A stretch of DNA of 64,000 nucleotides from JANXMY01 sp965246745 (GCA_965246745.1 OZ251980.1:682001-746000); one strand, 5' to 3'. Shown: positions 41,421 to 48,337, counted from the first letter of the stretch. Notes: generated from the letters alone by a model not told the origin. Translations and numbers: made by a program.

Positions 41421-41878
41421 TGCAGTTCACGCATGAAGTCACCTTGACCGCCCAGGCCCCGTGGCGGGACATTTGGGCTGAGTGGAACGATGTTCGGCGG
41501 CTGCCGCGCCTGCTGTCGCATGTCTGCGACGCCGTGCCGCTGGACGCCGAAGACACGGCCTGTTTCACCGTGCTGCTGGAAGGCCGGCACATCGAGTTCG
41601 CCGCTGAGCGGACCATGTGCGCCGACAAGACCTTGTGCTGGCAGTCGCTCGGCCCGCATTTTTTGTACCTGCTCACCCTGCGGCTGGAAACGCCCCGGCG
41701 CGGCCCCGGCGCGGCGCTGACCCTCACGGTGGCCTACGACCCGCCCGGCTTTCTGCCCGACCTCGCCGAATCGCTCGGCTTGTCCCGCCGCTTCGCGCAC
41801 CAGCTTGACACCGACTTTCGCCGCTATGTCCGCTCCCTGGAAGCCTGCTGCGTGTCCGAGCTGACTTCGCCCGAGTGA
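41420..41878 (+). CDS. SRPBCC (START-like) family protein
   Basis: 152 residues. The start FTHEVTLTAQAPWRDIWAEW followed by NDVRRLPRLLSHV is the usual first strand and helices of polyketide-cyclase/dehydrase-like SRPBCC proteins, which bind hydrophobic ligands in a helix-grip fold. The C-terminal long helix (RFAHQLDTDFRRYVRSLEA) fits. Ligand unknown. It is coupled to serS by overlapping codons. The rhodopsin promoter begins 23 nt after its stop. Confidence 0.8.
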   Translation: MQFTHEVTLTAQAPWRDIWAEWNDVRRLPRLLSHVCDAVPLDAEDTACFTVLLEGRHIEFAAERTMCADKTLCWQSLGPHFLYLLTLRLETPRRGPGAALTLTVAYDPPGFLPDLAESLGLSRRFAHQLDTDFRRYVRSLEACCVSELTSPE

Positions 41879-41900
41879 CGTTCGGCACTGCCGCCGGGGC

Positions 41901-41930
41901 TTGACACAAAGCGCCGAAGTGGGGTACTGT
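41901..41930 (+). promoter_or_regulatory. Promoter upstream of rhodopsin 1
   Basis: TTGACA (41901-41906), 18-nt spacer, TACTGT (41925-41930). Transcription would start near 41937, giving a leader of about 155 nt before ATG 42092, unlike the leaderless genes elsewhere in the window. Confidence 0.75.
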
Positions 41931-41949
41931 TTGGTGTCGGCTGCCGGAA

Positions 41950-41978
41950 TTGCTATTTTTGCAGTTGCCATTTTTGCA
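41950..41978 (+). promoter_or_regulatory. Tandem TTGC(T/C)ATTTTTGCA boxes in the rhodopsin leader
   Basis: Two 14-nt copies at 41950-41963 and 41965-41978 that differ at one base. Each is a short dyad (tgc...gca). They lie just downstream of the promoter in the 155-nt untranslated leader and are the only conspicuous structure there; they may be protein or RNA regulator sites. Confidence 0.5.
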
Positions 41979-42091
41979 CGCCGGCTTTAGTTTGGAGCCT
42001 TCGGTTCGCCTCGCGGAAAACCCCGCGCCCCCATGACGTTCTTTCTCCCCTCTTGTTCCAGTTGACTAACCTAGAAAGGTTATCACCCCCC

Positions 42092-42901
42092 ATGGACACA
42101 GTGATCAGCGCCGGCACTTACAGCGCCATCTACAACGGCCTGTCCCTTGCGGTGGCCGCCATGCTGGCCGGCACCCTCTTTTTCTTTTTTTCGCGCTCGC
42201 AGGTCGGCTTTAAATACCGCCCGGCCCTGCTCGTCTCCGCGCTGGTAACGGCGATTGCCTGTTACCACTATTTCCGCATCTTTAATAGCTGGGTGGACGC
42301 CCACACCGTAGATTCCGCCGGGAATTACGGGCTGTCCAAAGTGGTCTTCAACGACGCGTACCGCTACATGGACTGGATTTTGACCGTGCCGCTGCTCTTA
42401 GTCGAGCTGGTCGCCGTGCTCGGCCTGACCAAGATCGAAAGCCGGGGCCTGCTGTCCAAGCTGGCCTTTGCGGCGTTTTTGATGATCGCCCTCGGCTACC
42501 CCGGCGAGATCACCAAAGACAACACGCCGGTTCGGTTTGTGTGGGGCTTTTTGAGCACCATTCCGTTTGTTTACATTCAATATGTGCTGTTCAAGCAGCT
42601 CAGCGAGTCCATCGCGCGTCAGCCGGAAACCGTCGCGCCGCTGATCCGGGGCGCACGGCTGCTGATCTTTGCAAGCTGGGGCTTTTACCCGCTGGCGTAC
42701 ATGATCCCGATGTTTAAGGGCTTCCCACCGGAGGCAACGCAGCTCGGCGTCCAGGTCGGCTACACGCTGGCGGACATCATCGCCAAAGTCGGCCTCGGCG
42801 TGTTTATCTACTTTATCGCGGCGGCCAAAACCGAAAACGACGCCCGCTCCGGGCAGAACCCGTTTGAGCCGAACTTCTCGGCGGCGACCAGCCCGGCGTA
42901 A
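42092..42901 (+). CDS. Microbial rhodopsin 1: proteorhodopsin/xanthorhodopsin-like light-driven proton pump
   Basis: 269 residues, seven membrane helices. Helix C reads RYMDWILTVPLLLVEL: Asp94 (proton acceptor), Thr98 and Glu105 (donor) give the D-T-E motif of proton-pumping proteorhodopsins. His59 in helix B matches the His that tunes the acceptor. Leu102, at the colour-switch position, predicts green absorption. Asp228 and the retinal Lys232 are in LADIIAKVG. In helix E, RFVWGFLST has Gly152 where bacteriorhodopsin has Trp138; this glycine forms the carotenoid-antenna window in xanthorhodopsin. The start ATG 42092 was preferred to TTG 42053. No retinal-synthesis gene is in the window. Confidence 0.95.
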   Translation: MDTVISAGTYSAIYNGLSLAVAAMLAGTLFFFFSRSQVGFKYRPALLVSALVTAIACYHYFRIFNSWVDAHTVDSAGNYGLSKVVFNDAYRYMDWILTVPLLLVELVAVLGLTKIESRGLLSKLAFAAFLMIALGYPGEITKDNTPVRFVWGFLSTIPFVYIQYVLFKQLSESIARQPETVAPLIRGARLLIFASWGFYPLAYMIPMFKGFPPEATQLGVQVGYTLADIIAKVGLGVFIYFIAAAKTENDARSGQNPFEPNFSAATSPA

Positions 42902-42923
42902 CCGGCGCATGCCCGAAAGCCGC

Positions 42924-42957
42924 AAGCCGCGCCCCTCACGGGACGCGGCTTTTCTTT
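42924..42957 (+). terminator. Terminator after rhodopsin 1
   Basis: Stem AGCCGCG / CGCGGCT (42925-42931, 42944-42950) with a 12-nt loop, followed by tttcttt. It may end or attenuate transcription before the small gene and rhodopsin 2. Confidence 0.8.
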
Positions 42958-42971
42958 AGAAGCGAGATTCG

Positions 42972-43139
42972 ATGACGAAGAAGCCGATGACGCTTGTTTA
43001 CTGGGCCTTGATCGCCGGCAGCTTTTTCCTGGCGAACTACGCCGCCGGGCACCACTGGCCGCTGTGGACCGTGACCGCCGCCGGGGCGGTTTCGCTGGTG
43101 TCGGTGCTGGCGTATGTGTTTACGATGCAGTCCCAGTAG
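42972..43139 (+). CDS. 55-residue two-helix membrane protein between the rhodopsins
   Basis: ATG 42972 to TAG 43137-43139. Sequence begins MTKKPMTLVYWALIAGS, then a turn rich in His/Trp (AAGHHWPLW) and a second hydrophobic stretch ending YVFTMQSQ. Two membrane helices at about 7-24 and 30-50 are evident, with positive charges at the N-terminus (inside). It is read in the same direction as both rhodopsins and lies alone in the gap, 70 nt after rhodopsin 1 and 99 nt before rhodopsin 2. Base use is like its neighbours. Not recognised. It could be a partner or assembly factor of one rhodopsin; this is inference. Confidence 0.7.
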   Translation: MTKKPMTLVYWALIAGSFFLANYAAGHHWPLWTVTAAGAVSLVSVLAYVFTMQSQ

Positions 43140-43238
43140 GGCAGTCGCAGCAGGGCGGGGCAGGTCCGGCAGGAGGTTTTCAAGCAGCGGCGGCGGGGTA
43201 GGATAGGGCGAAACCCCCTCTTAGAAAGATCAAGAATT

Positions 43239-44033
43239 ATGGGTCTTGACACCGCGCTTCATTTGACGGCCTCGCAGGCGCTGCTGCATTACAGCTTGCT
43301 GACAGCCATGCTCGCGCTCGGCGCTGGCTCTGTGTTTTTTCTGGTGGAACGGGAAAAAGTCCTGCCGGACTACCGGGGCACAATGGTGACTTCGGCGATC
43401 ATCTGCGGAGTCGCCGCGGTGGCCTACTACTTTTTGATGAGCGAGTATTCCCCCGACAAGCCGTTTCCGACCGTGGTGCGCTATGCGGACTGGACCGTGA
43501 CCACCCCGCTGCTGCTCTTGAAGTACCCGGAAATGCTGCGGGTGCGCGGCGTCGGCCTGGCGGCCAAGCTGATTTTGGCCGACCTGCTTATGATCGTGAC
43601 GGGCTACCTCGGCGAGCTGTCCGGCAAAACCGTGGATGGCCGCTGGCATCTTGTCGGCGGGGGCACGACTACGGAGCATTATTTTTGGGGCACGGTGTCC
43701 ACGCTGGGCTATGCCGTGATTTTGTGGATTTTGCTGACGGAAGGCCGAAAGCTGGCGGAAACCCAGCCGGAGCCGGTCCGAAACGGCATCCACAAGATGA
43801 ACCGCTACTTGTGGTCGCTGTGGGGCGTCTATCCGGTCGTCTTCATCGCCGAAGCCGTTTCGGTCAGCCATCCTACTCTCAACCTGGACTGGTTCAACCT
43901 GGCGTCGTCCCTCGCCGATGTGGTCAACAAAGTCGGCTTTGCGATTACGGCGTATCTCGCCGTGCGGGCATTGTCCGGCGACGATCAGCAAAGCGCCGAG
44001 CGGCTGCCGGAGAGCGCGGCGGGCCGTTATTAA
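43239..44033 (+). CDS. Microbial rhodopsin 2 with D-T-K motif
   Basis: 264 residues, seven helices. Helix C reads RYADWTVTTPLLLLKY: Asp84 and Thr88 are conserved, but the donor position has Lys95, a combination known from the Exiguobacterium rhodopsin, where Lys acts as proton donor. Position 105-equivalent is Leu92 (green). The helix-B His of proteorhodopsin is replaced (AYYFLM). Helix E reads FWGTVSTLG, again with Gly (151) at the Trp138 position of bacteriorhodopsin. Asp227 and retinal Lys231 are in LADVVNKVG. Only moderately similar to rhodopsin 1, so not a recent duplicate. Most likely a proton pump, but a different transport or sensing role cannot be excluded. Confidence 0.93.
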   Translation: MGLDTALHLTASQALLHYSLLTAMLALGAGSVFFLVEREKVLPDYRGTMVTSAIICGVAAVAYYFLMSEYSPDKPFPTVVRYADWTVTTPLLLLKYPEMLRVRGVGLAAKLILADLLMIVTGYLGELSGKTVDGRWHLVGGGTTTEHYFWGTVSTLGYAVILWILLTEGRKLAETQPEPVRNGIHKMNRYLWSLWGVYPVVFIAEAVSVSHPTLNLDWFNLASSLADVVNKVGFAITAYLAVRALSGDDQQSAERLPESAAGRY

Positions 44034-44413
44034 GCAGGCTGCCGGGAAGCGCGGTCCGCCGGCTCAGCCGACGGGGACGAAGCCATCTCAGGCAGCAGTG
44101 ATTCCCCCCACTGCGTCCCCCAGTCTTCGTCCCAATGCAGGCCCCGCCCCTGCCCCCACCGGCGCAGGGCCAGTACCTGCGCTTCCGCCGCCCGGTCGCA
44201 TTCGGCGGAAATCGCTTCCCGCTGCGTTTTCGGCACTTCCGGCGGACAGCAGCGCACGCGGCGGGCGCAGTCCAGGGCGGAGCGAACGGCGGCCAGGGCC
44301 TTTTGGGTATCTTCCGCCGGATGACCGGCTTCGGCGACGACTGCTTTCCAAAGCTCCGCCCCGGCCCGCAGCACCCACGCTTCGCGGGCATCTTGATTGT
44401 TCATGGTAAGCAT
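44030..44413 (-). CDS. Hypothetical protein convergent with rhodopsin 2
   Basis: About 127 residues from the ATG at 44413 (MLTMNNQDAREAWVLRAGAE; a second ATG lies at 44404). The frame is open further upstream but without support. It shares its stop with rhodopsin 2: the four bases TTAA at 44030-44033 give TAA on both strands. The protein is helical, with a Cys pair (RRVRCCPPEVP) and Trp-rich segment (HWDEDWGTQWGE); no family recognised. Confidence 0.55.
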   Translation of the reverse strand: MLTMNNQDAREAWVLRAGAELWKAVVAEAGHPAEDTQKALAAVRSALDCARRVRCCPPEVPKTQREAISAECDRAAEAQVLALRRWGQGRGLHWDEDWGTQWGESLLPEMASSPSAEPADRASRQPA

Positions 44414-44434
44414 TTTGTTCTTTAACGACCGGAC

Positions 44435-44465
44435 GCCGTGTTTTGTTCCGTCACGGCGGCTTTTT
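44435..44465 (+). terminator. Terminator-like hairpin downstream of rhodopsin 2
   Basis: GCCGTG / CACGGC (44435-44440, 44452-44457) with an 11-nt loop, then ggcttttt. It lies ~400 nt after the rhodopsin 2 stop on the plus strand, antisense to the start of the hypothetical gene. The rest of 44414-44635 shows no supported gene. Confidence 0.45.
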
Positions 44466-44635
44466 GTGGGCGTGCCGTCATTATCGGCATCGGCGCGGCG
44501 GGAACAAAGAGGCAAAAAGAAATCGGCGGCTCGCAAAAGAGAAAAAAGCAGCGAAAAGCGGGTATTCTTAGGCTACGGTTTGCCGAAACAATCAGGAAAC
44601 AAAAGCAGGCCGGGGCGAAGGGGTGTGGGGAGAAA

Positions 44636-44711
44636 TGGCTCCCTGAGTAGGACTTGAACCTACAACATTTCGGTTAACAGCCGAACGCTCTGCCAATTGA
44701 GCTATCAGGGA
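44636..44711 (-). tRNA. tRNA-Asn (GTT), CCA encoded
   Basis: Read on the minus strand: acceptor TCCCTGA / TCAGGGA (7 bp), D arm GCTC-AATTGGCA-GAGC, anticodon arm TTCGG-CTGTTAA-CCGAA with anticodon GTT, T arm GTAGG-TTCAAGT-CCTAC, discriminator G and an encoded CCA at 44638-44636. All stems pair. Charges asparagine for AAC/AAU codons. Confidence 0.97.
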
Positions 44712-44782
44712 ACGAAAGCCACGGATAGTATAGCCGCTGCCGGGGCGTTTTGTCAAGGCCGGGCGGGGGGAACGCACGAGAA

Positions 44783-45424
44783 TTGTTGAAAATTACTGAA
44801 ATTGTCTTCCATGATACCTGCCGGGCGACCCTTGTGGTGGAAATGCGGGACACCGAACCCTTTACCACCGAAGGCCGCCCGCATATCCCGCGCATTTTGT
44901 TTAAGCTGCTGCCGCAGATGGCGACCCAGCACTGCTTCAACGACGACGGGCTGTCGTTTCGCCGGGAAGCCCAGGCCACCGAAATCCCCCATTTGTTTGA
45001 GCATCTGATCATTGAAATCCAGGACCAGGTGCGGCGCGGCATCGGCGCTCCGCTGTCCGGTGAAACCACTTGGAACTGGACGGTGGACCCGCGCGGCTTG
45101 TTTTATGTGACGGTGGACTACGACAATGAGCTGGTCGCCCTCGGCGCAATTCGGCTGGCCGAAAGCGTCATCAACGCCCTCGACAGCCGCGATTTGGCCC
45201 GGATTGAAGCGCTGAACATCAGCCGCGAAATCAGCCGCCTGCGGGAGATCGCCAAAATCGGCCGCCGCTTCAACTCGGTTTCGCGGGCCTCCGGCCAGGT
45301 GCCGATTGCGCTCGGGAGTGCGGGCACACAGACTAAAAGCACACAGACTGAAAGTGCGGCTGATAAAAGTGCGGCTGATGAGTGTGGGGATCAAGAAAGT
45401 GTGTTGATGGCAGCGAGGGCGTAA
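44783..45424 (+). CDS. Stand-alone protein resembling the N-terminal domain of cyanophycin synthetase
   Basis: 213 residues from TTG 44783 (other in-frame TTGs at 44750 and 44786; there is no ATG). Segments PHIPRILFKLLPQMATQHCF and IPHLFEHLIIEIQDQV resemble the LLP...H-C...HV-EH-ALELQ pattern in the N-terminal domain of CphA, and VTVDYDNELVALGAIRLAESVI matches its V-x-Y-x-E...A-x-R-A region. The ATP-grasp and ligase domains of CphA are absent, so it cannot make cyanophycin alone. The C-terminal ~45 residues are low complexity (TKSTQTES, DKSAAD) and end in the palindrome at 45401. Function unknown. Confidence 0.6.
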   Translation: MLKITEIVFHDTCRATLVVEMRDTEPFTTEGRPHIPRILFKLLPQMATQHCFNDDGLSFRREAQATEIPHLFEHLIIEIQDQVRRGIGAPLSGETTWNWTVDPRGLFYVTVDYDNELVALGAIRLAESVINALDSRDLARIEALNISREISRLREIAKIGRRFNSVSRASGQVPIALGSAGTQTKSTQTESAADKSAADECGDQESVLMAARA

Positions 45425-45446
45425 ACGCCCTCGCTGCCATCAACAC
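45401..45446. repeat. 22-bp perfect inverted repeat, GAGGGCGT family
   Basis: Arms 45401-45422 and 45425-45446 separated by two bases, with the core gcgagggcgt / acgccctcgc and gttgatgg ends. It overlaps the last codons of the preceding gene. Same family as 5861. Confidence 0.93.
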
Positions 45447-45485
45447 GCCCTCGTAAACAGCCGATCCGGCTCATGCAATCGCGAC

Positions 45486-45521
45486 AAAAAAGCGCCCCGG
45501 CACACTGTGCCGGGGCGCTTT
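45486..45521. terminator. Bidirectional terminator
   Basis: Stem AAAGCGCCCCGGCAC / GTGCCGGGGCGCTTT with a 3-nt loop, A run before and T-rich after. It lies between the plus-strand CphA-N-like gene and the convergent export-protein gene. Confidence 0.9.
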
Positions 45522-45534
45522 CGTTTCACTGGTG

Positions 45535-46728
45535 TCAGCGATGCGCGATGCTGATCACCGCGATAATAATGCCGATCACCTGGAACGGGTCCACCCGGCT
45601 TCCCGGACTGCCCTGACCGATGGAGATGTTGTCGCCGGGCTGCACCAGGAAGCTGCCCTGGACGCTCGGGTCGGTGGCATCCAGCTTGATTGTCTGAGAC
45701 GCTTTTGTTCTCGCGTCCACCCGGATCACCTGGATCGCTTTGATCTGCGCCCGGTCGGACAAGCCGCCCGCTTTGCCGATAGCCGAGGCCAGCGTGATCG
45801 GGACGCCGTTCGCGAGGCGATACTCCGCCGGGTTGCGGACGCCCGGTCCGGTGATGGTGTAAGTCGAGGTCACCGGCGCTTCCGGCACAATAATGGTATC
45901 GCCGTCAATCAGCACGGGGTTGACCGCCGGGTCCGCCGGGTTCTGGCCGGCCGCCGTGATGTCCAGCGGGATGGTGCTGGTCATGCCGAAGTGCTTCAAG
46001 ACCACCGCGCTCATGTTGGCGGCCACGGTCGGCCCGCCCGCCGCTTGCAGGGCGGAATACGCGGAAGTCGTTGCCGGCACCTGGAACCGTCCGGGCTTAA
46101 CCACCTGGCCCTGCACATTGACCGAGATCGGCAGCGCTTCCGACGACGACACGCTGATGATGTCTCCGTTGCGAAGCGCCGGGTTGCCGGCGGCGGCTTT
46201 GCTGTCCAAATACGCCCGGTAGTTGACGGTGTCCAGCGCTTTGGTGTCGCCGCGCGAGATGACCACTTTGGACAAATCCGCGTTCAGCGCCGGAACCGCC
46301 TGCACCAGCACATCGTTCAAGCGGGCGCTGGAAGGCAGGGTATAGCGGCGCGGGGCGCTGACCAGGCCGGTGACTTCCACGCTGATGCCGCCGGCGTCGG
46401 TGATCGAGACCACCACCTGCGGGGACACATAAAACTTGGACAGGCCGGTGGCGGCCAGCCCCGGCTCCGCCGCCTGCCCGCGAATCAGGGCGGCGGCCTG
46501 CGCGGGGGTAAGGCCCTGCACATGGACCTGGTTGATATACAGCAGGGTGATGTTGCCGGCGCTGTCCACAGCATAATCGCCGGTAAGCTGCGGCTCGTTG
46601 GCGACGACAATGTGCAGCTTGGCGTTGGCGTCAATCACGCCGGCGGTCTGCGCCAGCACAAGCGGCGCGAGCAGCGCCAGGCACACCAAAAACAAGGCGC
46701 GGAAACTGAAACGGGTAACGGAATGCAT
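45535..46728 (-). CDS. Polysaccharide biosynthesis/export protein (Wza-like, SLBB domains)
   Basis: 397 residues. A signal peptide (FSFRALFLVCLALLAPLVLA) is followed by the Poly_export domain (NAKLHIVVANEPQLTGDYAV, with GNITLLYINQVHVQGLTPAQA) and then three SLBB-like units: VEVTGLVSAPRRYTL, VNVQGQVVKPGRFQVP and YTITGPGVRNPAEYRL. A C-terminal hydrophobic stretch (PFQVIGIIIAVISIA) may cross the outer membrane as the Wza helix does. It would form a channel for exopolysaccharide. No polymerase or tyrosine kinase gene is adjacent. Confidence 0.88.
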   Translation of the reverse strand: MHSVTRFSFRALFLVCLALLAPLVLAQTAGVIDANAKLHIVVANEPQLTGDYAVDSAGNITLLYINQVHVQGLTPAQAAALIRGQAAEPGLAATGLSKFYVSPQVVVSITDAGGISVEVTGLVSAPRRYTLPSSARLNDVLVQAVPALNADLSKVVISRGDTKALDTVNYRAYLDSKAAAGNPALRNGDIISVSSSEALPISVNVQGQVVKPGRFQVPATTSAYSALQAAGGPTVAANMSAVVLKHFGMTSTIPLDITAAGQNPADPAVNPVLIDGDTIIVPEAPVTSTYTITGPGVRNPAEYRLANGVPITLASAIGKAGGLSDRAQIKAIQVIRVDARTKASQTIKLDATDPSVQGSFLVQPGDNISIGQGSPGSRVDPFQVIGIIIAVISIAHR

Positions 46729-46817
46729 AAGCGGAGATCACTTCCTCAAAAAATTCGATGGTCGTAGATTGGTAAAGCAAGAATCGTGCCAACCGACCGG
46801 GTAAAACTGCGGGATTG

Positions 46818-47051
46818 TTACCGGGAGCGTGAGGCCGTCCCGGCTTCCGGCGTCAGCAGAACGACTTTCTCCGCCTGCGCCCCGTTCGGCCCCGCCCCGA
46901 CTTCATACTCGACCGGCTGGCCTTCGCGCAGCACCACAGGGCCGCTGTGCCGGATCACGGAAAAGTGAACGAACAAGTCTTGGCCGTCGTCGGTCTCAAT
47001 AAACCCGTAGCCTTTGGCATCGCTGAACCATTTGATCTTTCCAAGCGGCAT
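46818..47051 (-). CDS. Cold-shock domain protein
   Basis: 77 residues. Single-stranded nucleic-acid binding OB fold: GKIKWFSDAKGYGFIETDD contains RNP1 (KGYGFI) and DLFVHFSVI contains RNP2. A 10-residue basic tail (EAGTASRSR) is added to the usual ~66-residue length. It has its own promoter with an ~50-nt leader. Probably an RNA chaperone. Confidence 0.95.
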   Translation of the reverse strand: MPLGKIKWFSDAKGYGFIETDDGQDLFVHFSVIRHSGPVVLREGQPVEYEVGAGPNGAQAEKVVLLTPEAGTASRSR

Positions 47052-47108
47052 GGCGGCGGCACTCCCTGCGGACTCACGGCAGGACTCAGAGTGAGTTCTG
47101 GTTGATTC

Positions 47109-47137
47109 AACGTACCACAGACCGGGCGGAATGTCAA
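47109..47137 (-). promoter_or_regulatory. Promoter of the cold-shock gene, with overlapping palindrome
   Basis: On the minus strand TTGACA (47137-47132), 17 nt, TACGTT (47114-47109). The palindrome GTTGATTCAAC (47101-47111) overlaps the end of the -10 box and the transcription start, a position suited to a repressor. Confidence 0.75.
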
Positions 47138-47144
47138 GAAGAAT

Positions 47145-48188
47145 TTACGGCCCGACCACCAGCAGCGTGAATGAGCCGGGGACATAGTTGCGCCGCCGCC
47201 CTTCGCCCGGATTGGCCGGGTCCGGGGTCGCGCTAACCAGGTACACCCGGTGCGTCTTGGTATCCACCGCCATTGTCCGCGCCCCTTTCTCAGTCGGGAC
47301 GGTCGCAGAGGGCCTGTACTCGGTCAAGCTGCTTTGACCGACAGTAACCCGCAGGCCGCTCAGTACGGTCAGTGTCCCGTCCTGCCCGTTGGAGCTAAAT
47401 GCGAGGCCGGTGGCGGGGTCGAAGCCGGCGGCATCGGGGCCGCTGCCGATAGCCGCAGTCTGCACGACTTTGCCAGTGACGGTGTCGGAAATCGGCATTT
47501 TGCCGTCGTCGCAGGTGGAAAACAAGCGGTGATTTTTAGCGTCAATCGCCAGGCCCGACGGGCTTTCCGACGGGGCGAGCGGCCAGCGGGTTTTCACTCT
47601 CAGCGTCCCGGCGTCAATCGCAACTACTTCGCCGGTGTCTTCAATGTTGTCGTAGACCAGCCCCGCGCCGTCCGCGACGGCAAACTCGGGCCGTCCGCCG
47701 AGGGCGATTGTCCCCAGCACTTTGCCGGTTTTGGCGTCAATCGCCGTGGCGTCGCTGCTGCGGCCGTTGAACGTAAAAACGCGCTGCGTTTTCGGCTCGT
47801 ACAAAATCGCATCGGGGCCGGTGCCGACCGCGACTGTCCCAAGCGGCTTCAGCGTTTTCAGGTCAAAGATCGTGACCGAGTTGTCCCGGCCGTTCGACGT
47901 GAACCCTCGGCCCAATTTCGGCGCAATCGCGATGCCGTGGACGCCATTGGTGTTTGGGATGTCGCCGACCACTTTGTAGGTGTCGGCGTCCACCACCATC
48001 ACATGACTGCCCCGGCTGATATAAATCCGCCGGGCATCGGGGTCCACCGACAAGTAATCCCAGCCGCCTTCGCCGCCAAGCGTCACTTTCTGCACCAAAT
48101 GGTAGTTCGGCGCAGAGATGTTCGGGGCGGCCGGCGCGGGCACGGCGGCAAGAGCGGCAAGAACCGTCAGGGGAAACGCGTTTTTCAT
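47145..48188 (-). CDS. Secreted YncE/YVTN-type beta-propeller protein
   Basis: 347 residues. Signal peptide (FPLTVLAALAAVPAPAA), then repeats of the YVTN/NHL kind: LSVDPDARRIYISRGSHV, VVDADTYKVVGDIP, IAIAPKLGRGFTSNGRDN, VTIFDLKTLKPLGTVAVG, AIDAKTGKVLGTIALGG and so on, about seven blades. A periplasmic propeller of unknown partner. TATACT on the minus strand (48195-48200) ends 6 nt before the start, so its mRNA is probably leaderless. Confidence 0.88.
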   Translation of the reverse strand: MKNAFPLTVLAALAAVPAPAAPNISAPNYHLVQKVTLGGEGGWDYLSVDPDARRIYISRGSHVMVVDADTYKVVGDIPNTNGVHGIAIAPKLGRGFTSNGRDNSVTIFDLKTLKPLGTVAVGTGPDAILYEPKTQRVFTFNGRSSDATAIDAKTGKVLGTIALGGRPEFAVADGAGLVYDNIEDTGEVVAIDAGTLRVKTRWPLAPSESPSGLAIDAKNHRLFSTCDDGKMPISDTVTGKVVQTAAIGSGPDAAGFDPATGLAFSSNGQDGTLTVLSGLRVTVGQSSLTEYRPSATVPTEKGARTMAVDTKTHRVYLVSATPDPANPGEGRRRNYVPGSFTLLVVGP

Positions 48189-48229
48189 GCCGACAGTATA
48201 CCCGACTCGGTCAAGGCGAAGTTTCAGGA

Positions 48230-48337
48230 GTCCCCCCGGCCCCCAATGATGGGGGAGTCAGAGGCGATAGCGTAGGGGCGCTGCTTGCTGCGCCCTTTGT
48301 TTTGTGCTGCTCCCCCATTATTGGGGGCCGGGGGGAC
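48230..48337. repeat. 28-bp inverted repeat at the 3' end of mobA
   Basis: Arms 48230-48257 and 48310-48337 match with one mismatch in 28. The core is ccccccggcccccaat. The right arm contains the mobA stop codon and codes for its last residues (SPPGPQ). The centre holds cgtaggggcgctgcttgctgc, which occurs inverted at 37370. Confidence 0.92.

Noticed and set aside
42053..42091. TTG start for rhodopsin 1 giving 13 extra residues
   Set aside because: The extra residues precede the usual N-terminal region; ATG 42092 is a better start, although the TTG cannot be excluded.
42092..44033. Recent tandem duplication of one rhodopsin gene
   Set aside because: The two proteins differ in donor residue, helix B, loop lengths and most positions, so they are separate lineages or an old duplication.
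44414..44635. Frames such as 44438-44650 as genes
   Set aside because: Lys/Arg-rich or mixed frames without start signals or family features in a spacer next to a tRNA.
45532..46767. 411-codon frame on the plus strand opposite the Wza-like gene
   Set aside because: His/Arg/Gly-rich composition typical of a shadow frame; the minus-strand protein has clear SLBB domains and a signal peptide.
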